Positions 60,313 to 64,000 of a stretch of DNA of 64,000 bases are shown piece after piece; position 1 is the stretch's first letter; each line of letters opens with the position of its first letter. Origin of the DNA: Rosa chinensis (lineage: Eukaryota; Streptophyta; Magnoliopsida; Rosales; Rosaceae); the NCBI RefSeq assembly GCF_002994745.2, contig NC_037090.1, positions 1,736,001-1,800,000 of the forward strand, read 5' to 3'. The notes under the pieces were generated by a model that searched no databases, was not told the origin of the DNA, and was given only the letters and a program-made list of their open reading frames with translations. Position numbers and translations under genes: made by a program.

Positions 60313-61267
60313 GCGATAGAGCCACATAGTTCGACATCACGATGTGAACTCCACTCTCGCAAACGTTGAAGGGCTTCTACTGCAAAACCTCACCAGTCAA
60401 CACTGGTTCACTTTCTTCTAGTCTTCACATTCTTTCAGGCTGACAGGTTCTCTCTCTCATGCTCTCTTCTTTGTATCTGTAAATGCTTTAGTCTTCTGTA
60501 CTGTACCCTCGTTTTATTTTGTTTGGCTTAATTTGATGAAATGGTCAAAGATGGCAGATGGGTTTGCAATTACAGTTTTTCCTTTGGTGTTGAATCAGAC
60601 AATAAAATTACATTGTGGGTCTTATATTATCCGTTGTGCTGGGATCAGGGCAACTTGTTAATGATGCAAAATTTAAGGTGTCATAGGTTTCTAGGTTGGC
60701 TTTTGCTGAGGAAAGTTTTGGTCTTTTCTTATTAAGGACTTTGTACAATGTCAATGGTTGGCCAGATTATGAACAATTAATGGGTTTCATGGTAATAAGC
60801 TGTTCAGTTTAGAAAAAGTTTGGAACTTGGATTTTTTCCTTTAGAGATTGTGAAGGGTATTTTGTCAGTTTATCAAATTGATTCATGGTGTTGATTTCTT
60901 GGGAATCCTTCTTGCATTTTGAGACTGCAATTTATTTCCACAGAGTACAAACTTCAAAAATACAAAATGTACATCTAAATATAGAGTTGAGAATGCTTTT
61001 TGTCATACATGGCTTACCAGATTATGAATAAATACTGCTTGGGCAAGACAATTGAAGTGTGTATAATTTATGCTGTTACAGTAATATTTAAACACTTTGC
61101 TTATCAGTGAAGTGGACACGAGTTATTTTGAATCTTTTTGAACCATGGACAACCGGTGGATTTGTGTCTTTTATGTCGATTGAGGAGTTTTACTAAACTA
61201 GTTGATTTTCTACATATCATAAGTAGAACTGTACTTATACAGTGGAGTATGCCCTCAGCAGGGTGAT

Positions 61268-62620
61268 ATGAGTCGACAAGAGAAAAAGAAGGAAAAGATA
61301 TTGGAAAATGATGTTCATGCTGCATTGACCTGCGACGACATCCTAAATGAGATACTTCTTCGGCTGCCAGATAAATTTATTTTCGGATTCATACTTGTGT
61401 CAAAGAGGTGGCTTCGTGTGATATGTAGCTCTTCTTTTCGATCTGATTATCATGCTAGATGGAGAGTGAACTTTCATCTTTTGGGTTTCTTTGTCTGCAA
61501 CCAGCTGTACCTTTGCAGACGTAAAGATGGGATGCGCCGACCCAAATCTGAGCCTGCACTTCAGTTATTGAGAGCTTGTGAGGAAGGTGATGATGTATGC
61601 AATGATTTGATGTCTTCTGGGAACTGCAAACAGCTTGGTTATTTCATTGACTCTGCCAATGGGCTTCTTCTCTGTGGCCGCCACCCATTGACTTATTCTG
61701 TCTGGAACCCAATCAACAAAGTGCTATTCCAACTTCCTCAACCTCAGCGTTTCTACAAACGCTTGTGTATGGCATTCATCGCTGAGGACTATTTCAATGA
61801 CATTCTTCACTACAAGGTTATTCGTGCAAATTGTGTGCAAACGTGAGGTTAACACTGTCTCCATCGAGACTTTCTCTTCAGTGACTGGTACATGGAAGCA
61901 TTTCACGCTCACTTGCTCTTCAAATTTTTCCTTGCGCCCCTGGACAGTGGCTACTGTGATCAATGGTGTAGTATACTGGTATGCGACACAGGGAAAGATA
62001 GCCATTAAGGAAAGTTTAACCATTTATGACCCACGTATTGGAAACACGTGTATAGTTTTGCTTAAATTACCTGATGGGAAGATTTCGCAGGATTATGATG
62101 AGTTTGTTCTGGGGGAGTCCTCTGATGGGCTATTGCAGTATGGTCAGAGCAGCAAGTCAGGCATGGAGATATGGGTTCTTGAGAAGGAACAAGATAGTAT
62201 CTCATCTATTACCACAAGCAATGTGCATCAAATCGCAAGTGGAATTTTAGATACAGACTAAGTTTCAAATCAATGTAGAAGAAAAATCCAAGCTTTTGCA
62301 GGCAGACTAAAGAAGCTCAAATATTGTCATTCTTCCTCAGAATTCTGAATATGTCTTCATAAGATCTGGACAAAACATACTTCTCTTGAACATTGAAAGC
62401 CAAATGTTGAAGGTGATTCAATATCACTGTCCTAGCTCTCCTATCCAATGGGATTTCAGTAAAATGGTGCCTTACTTTCGCTTTCTTGGCCACGATCTTC
62501 TTTATGCCGTGAAAAGGCGGCAACTTCTTCTTGGCCTTCTTCAGGCGATGAAACTGTGGCACCTGCTTGGCCTTCCTGGTGAATATGTAAACATCTTAGC
62601 TGACTCATGTGATCCCTAAC
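61268..62620 (+). pseudogene. F-box gene with frameshifts
   Basis: The frame from the ATG at 61268 carries an F-box (CDDILNEILLRLPDKFIFGFILVSKRWLRVI) and an F-box-associated start (GYFIDSANGLLLCG, SVWNPINKVLFQLP), but stops at 61844. The homologous continuation is in another frame from about 61845: REVNTVSIETFSSVTGTWKHF, then ATVINGVVYWYATQGK, to a stop at 62261. A third segment at about 62330-62619 (SEYVFIRSGQNILLLNIES) looks like the former C-terminus in yet another frame. The open lengths and good family match suggest recent loss. Short introns or base errors in the assembly are alternatives. Confidence 0.75.
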
Positions 62621-63207
62621 TGTGACCTAGCTTTAGTTTAGTTTTGTGTCATGAAACCATGAATCTGTGGAGACTTTGTAAACTTCTCTAGGCATGTGAT
62701 GTAGATTTTGTTCAGTTTTGTGTCATGAGAACATGAATGTTGCTAGTATTCTCGTTCAGCTGTGATCTGTCTGTAAAGTTTTCTCGTATTTTCTATGGCA
62801 CTGGGGTTTCAGTCTTTCAACAGATATTAAGTAGACTGCACGCTTTTATCTTCTTATATATGCTTGCTCTGCCCAGCCTTCTTTAGTCTCTTGGCCATCA
62901 TTTTAATCAGGGAACTATGTTGTACCTAGTTCTTGTTTCTTCAGTTAGTCTCCTCTGTTTCTCAACTCGAAACTGCACCACCAAAACATAAGGCAGTTGT
63001 TATTCGCATTCCCAAAAAGTCATCTTGCACTCCTTCCCGAACACCGAAATTTATTAATGCTTCATCGTTGCAAAATCTAACCCTTCACCTCTCACCCCTA
63101 ACAAATCGAAAATAAATCAAAAATGTATCGAAATATCAAAGTGACCAAGTTTCTCTAGCAGAAGAAAAACAATATGTGGAGTCCCTTCATTTCAATAGAA
63201 TCACTCA
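62621..63207. other. Intergenic, no gene seen
   Basis: AT-rich sequence. A direct repeat of TTTAGTTTTGTGTCATGA (near 62636) and TTCAGTTTTGTGTCATGA (near 62711) is visible. No supported coding frame. Confidence 0.5.
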
Positions 63208-63208
63208 C

Positions 63209-64000
63209 TACAAGAAAAATGGTCTATGACAACATCATATTTACAACATATTATAAATGCTCGTTGTTGCTTACAGTTTTTCACAACGGGCAAACAATGT
63301 GTGTTGTGGAAAATTGTATACCACGACATGCGTCATTTGCATGTTGTTAATTTAGTACGTACTAAGTTTCAGTGTAATATAATATAGCATTGGTATCATG
63401 ACAGACGTATCCTGTGAATCATCCCAGATATATCTCCACCCATAATCGAATAGCATGGTGTCAGACTCATAGCAACATATTTGACACCCCAAGTTTTCTA
63501 GCTTCAATTAATTCTGATCTGATCAAACACCACCGATGATATGTGGAGGTTAATTTGCAGCAAAGAGATCAGTTGTAAGTTTTGAAGGACCCATATCTTC
63601 AGACCAATCTAGCTAGGAAACGGAAATACTGTCCCATTTCAACAAGGTCTTTTCTATCTCAATCGAAAAATCAAGGTTTTTTTTTTTTTTTTTGAAAAGA
63701 GCTCAGTCCCCATCTTAGCTAGGTACAAGGTCTTTTCTGTATGCCCAAAATGATACGAACTTTTCTAATGTCACTTTGTGTTTCTAATTTGCTTGGGTTC
63801 TCGAATGACTACAAAGGAAGCTAAAAATGTATTCAAGAACTATACTCTTTCCCTTATTGGATGCCTTTCAAATGCCAAGAAGTGTTTGATCACAACAGGC
63901 ATATATAAATCGAATTAGATCCCTAAGATGTATTATTAATACTCCCTAAGATGGTGAATTCCATGGGACAGGTTAAAAATTAATCAAATTAGTGTTCTAC
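63209..64000. mobile_element. Possible CACTA transposon terminus
   Basis: CACTACAAGAAAAATGG at 63209 is the standard terminal motif of plant CACTA (Spm-like) elements. It is followed by subterminal repeats with both orientations of CACAACG/GTTGTGG-type sequence (63270-63345). No matching TTTTCTTGTAGTG end was found in the window, so the element either extends past the right edge or is only a fragment; the right boundary given is the window end. Confidence 0.45.

Overview
The window is nuclear DNA of a eudicot plant. Genes are intron-rich with AT-rich introns and GT/AG splice sites. They include an ethylene receptor, a type-B AHL protein, plant pectate lyase and F-box genes, set among Copia, LINE, MULE, hAT and CACTA-type elements. 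The gene and element mix would fit Rosaceae, but that is only an impression. I saw no prokaryotic or organellar genes, no CRISPR array and no convincing tRNA or rRNA gene.

The left part (about 2.0-33.2 kb) is a conserved gene block: a METTL2/6-type tRNA m3C methyltransferase (minus), a subfamily-II ethylene receptor close to EIN4 (minus), pectate lyase (plus), an AT-hook/PPC AHL protein (minus), a small L18a-like membrane protein (plus), a c-Myc-binding-protein (MYCBP/AMY-1) homologue (minus), the GPI transamidase catalytic subunit PIG-K/GPI8 (minus), and a protein of the MS1/MMD1 PHD-finger family that ends before the PHD finger (minus). I rebuilt exons by hand. For these multi-exon genes the inferred exon lengths sum to an intact frame.

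The middle part (33.5-44 kb) holds an unrecognised 363-aa gene whose long first intron contains a complete Copia element. Its two 595-bp LTRs show no difference by eye, its pol frame is open, and it has a 5-bp target duplication, so it is a very recent insertion. Downstream is non-functional coding-like debris.

The right part (44-64 kb) is accessory DNA built by repeated insertion. An F-box/FBD gene end is split by a LINE, which is itself split by a MULE-type inverted-repeat element. A partial, intron-containing copy of PIG-K is split by a second LINE. Two blocks from the 42-44 kb region are copied beside that PIG-K copy, directly in front of an intact F-box gene. A decayed Copia element is split by a probable solo LTR, which is split by a hAT element. 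A frameshifted F-box gene and one CACTA-like terminus close the window. Several of these nestings are proven by matching target-site duplications.

I found no evidence for a new multi-gene system. The best leads are the PHD-less MS1/MMD1 relative, the PIG-K duplication mosaic, the young intronic Copia, and the MULE-type hairpin element.
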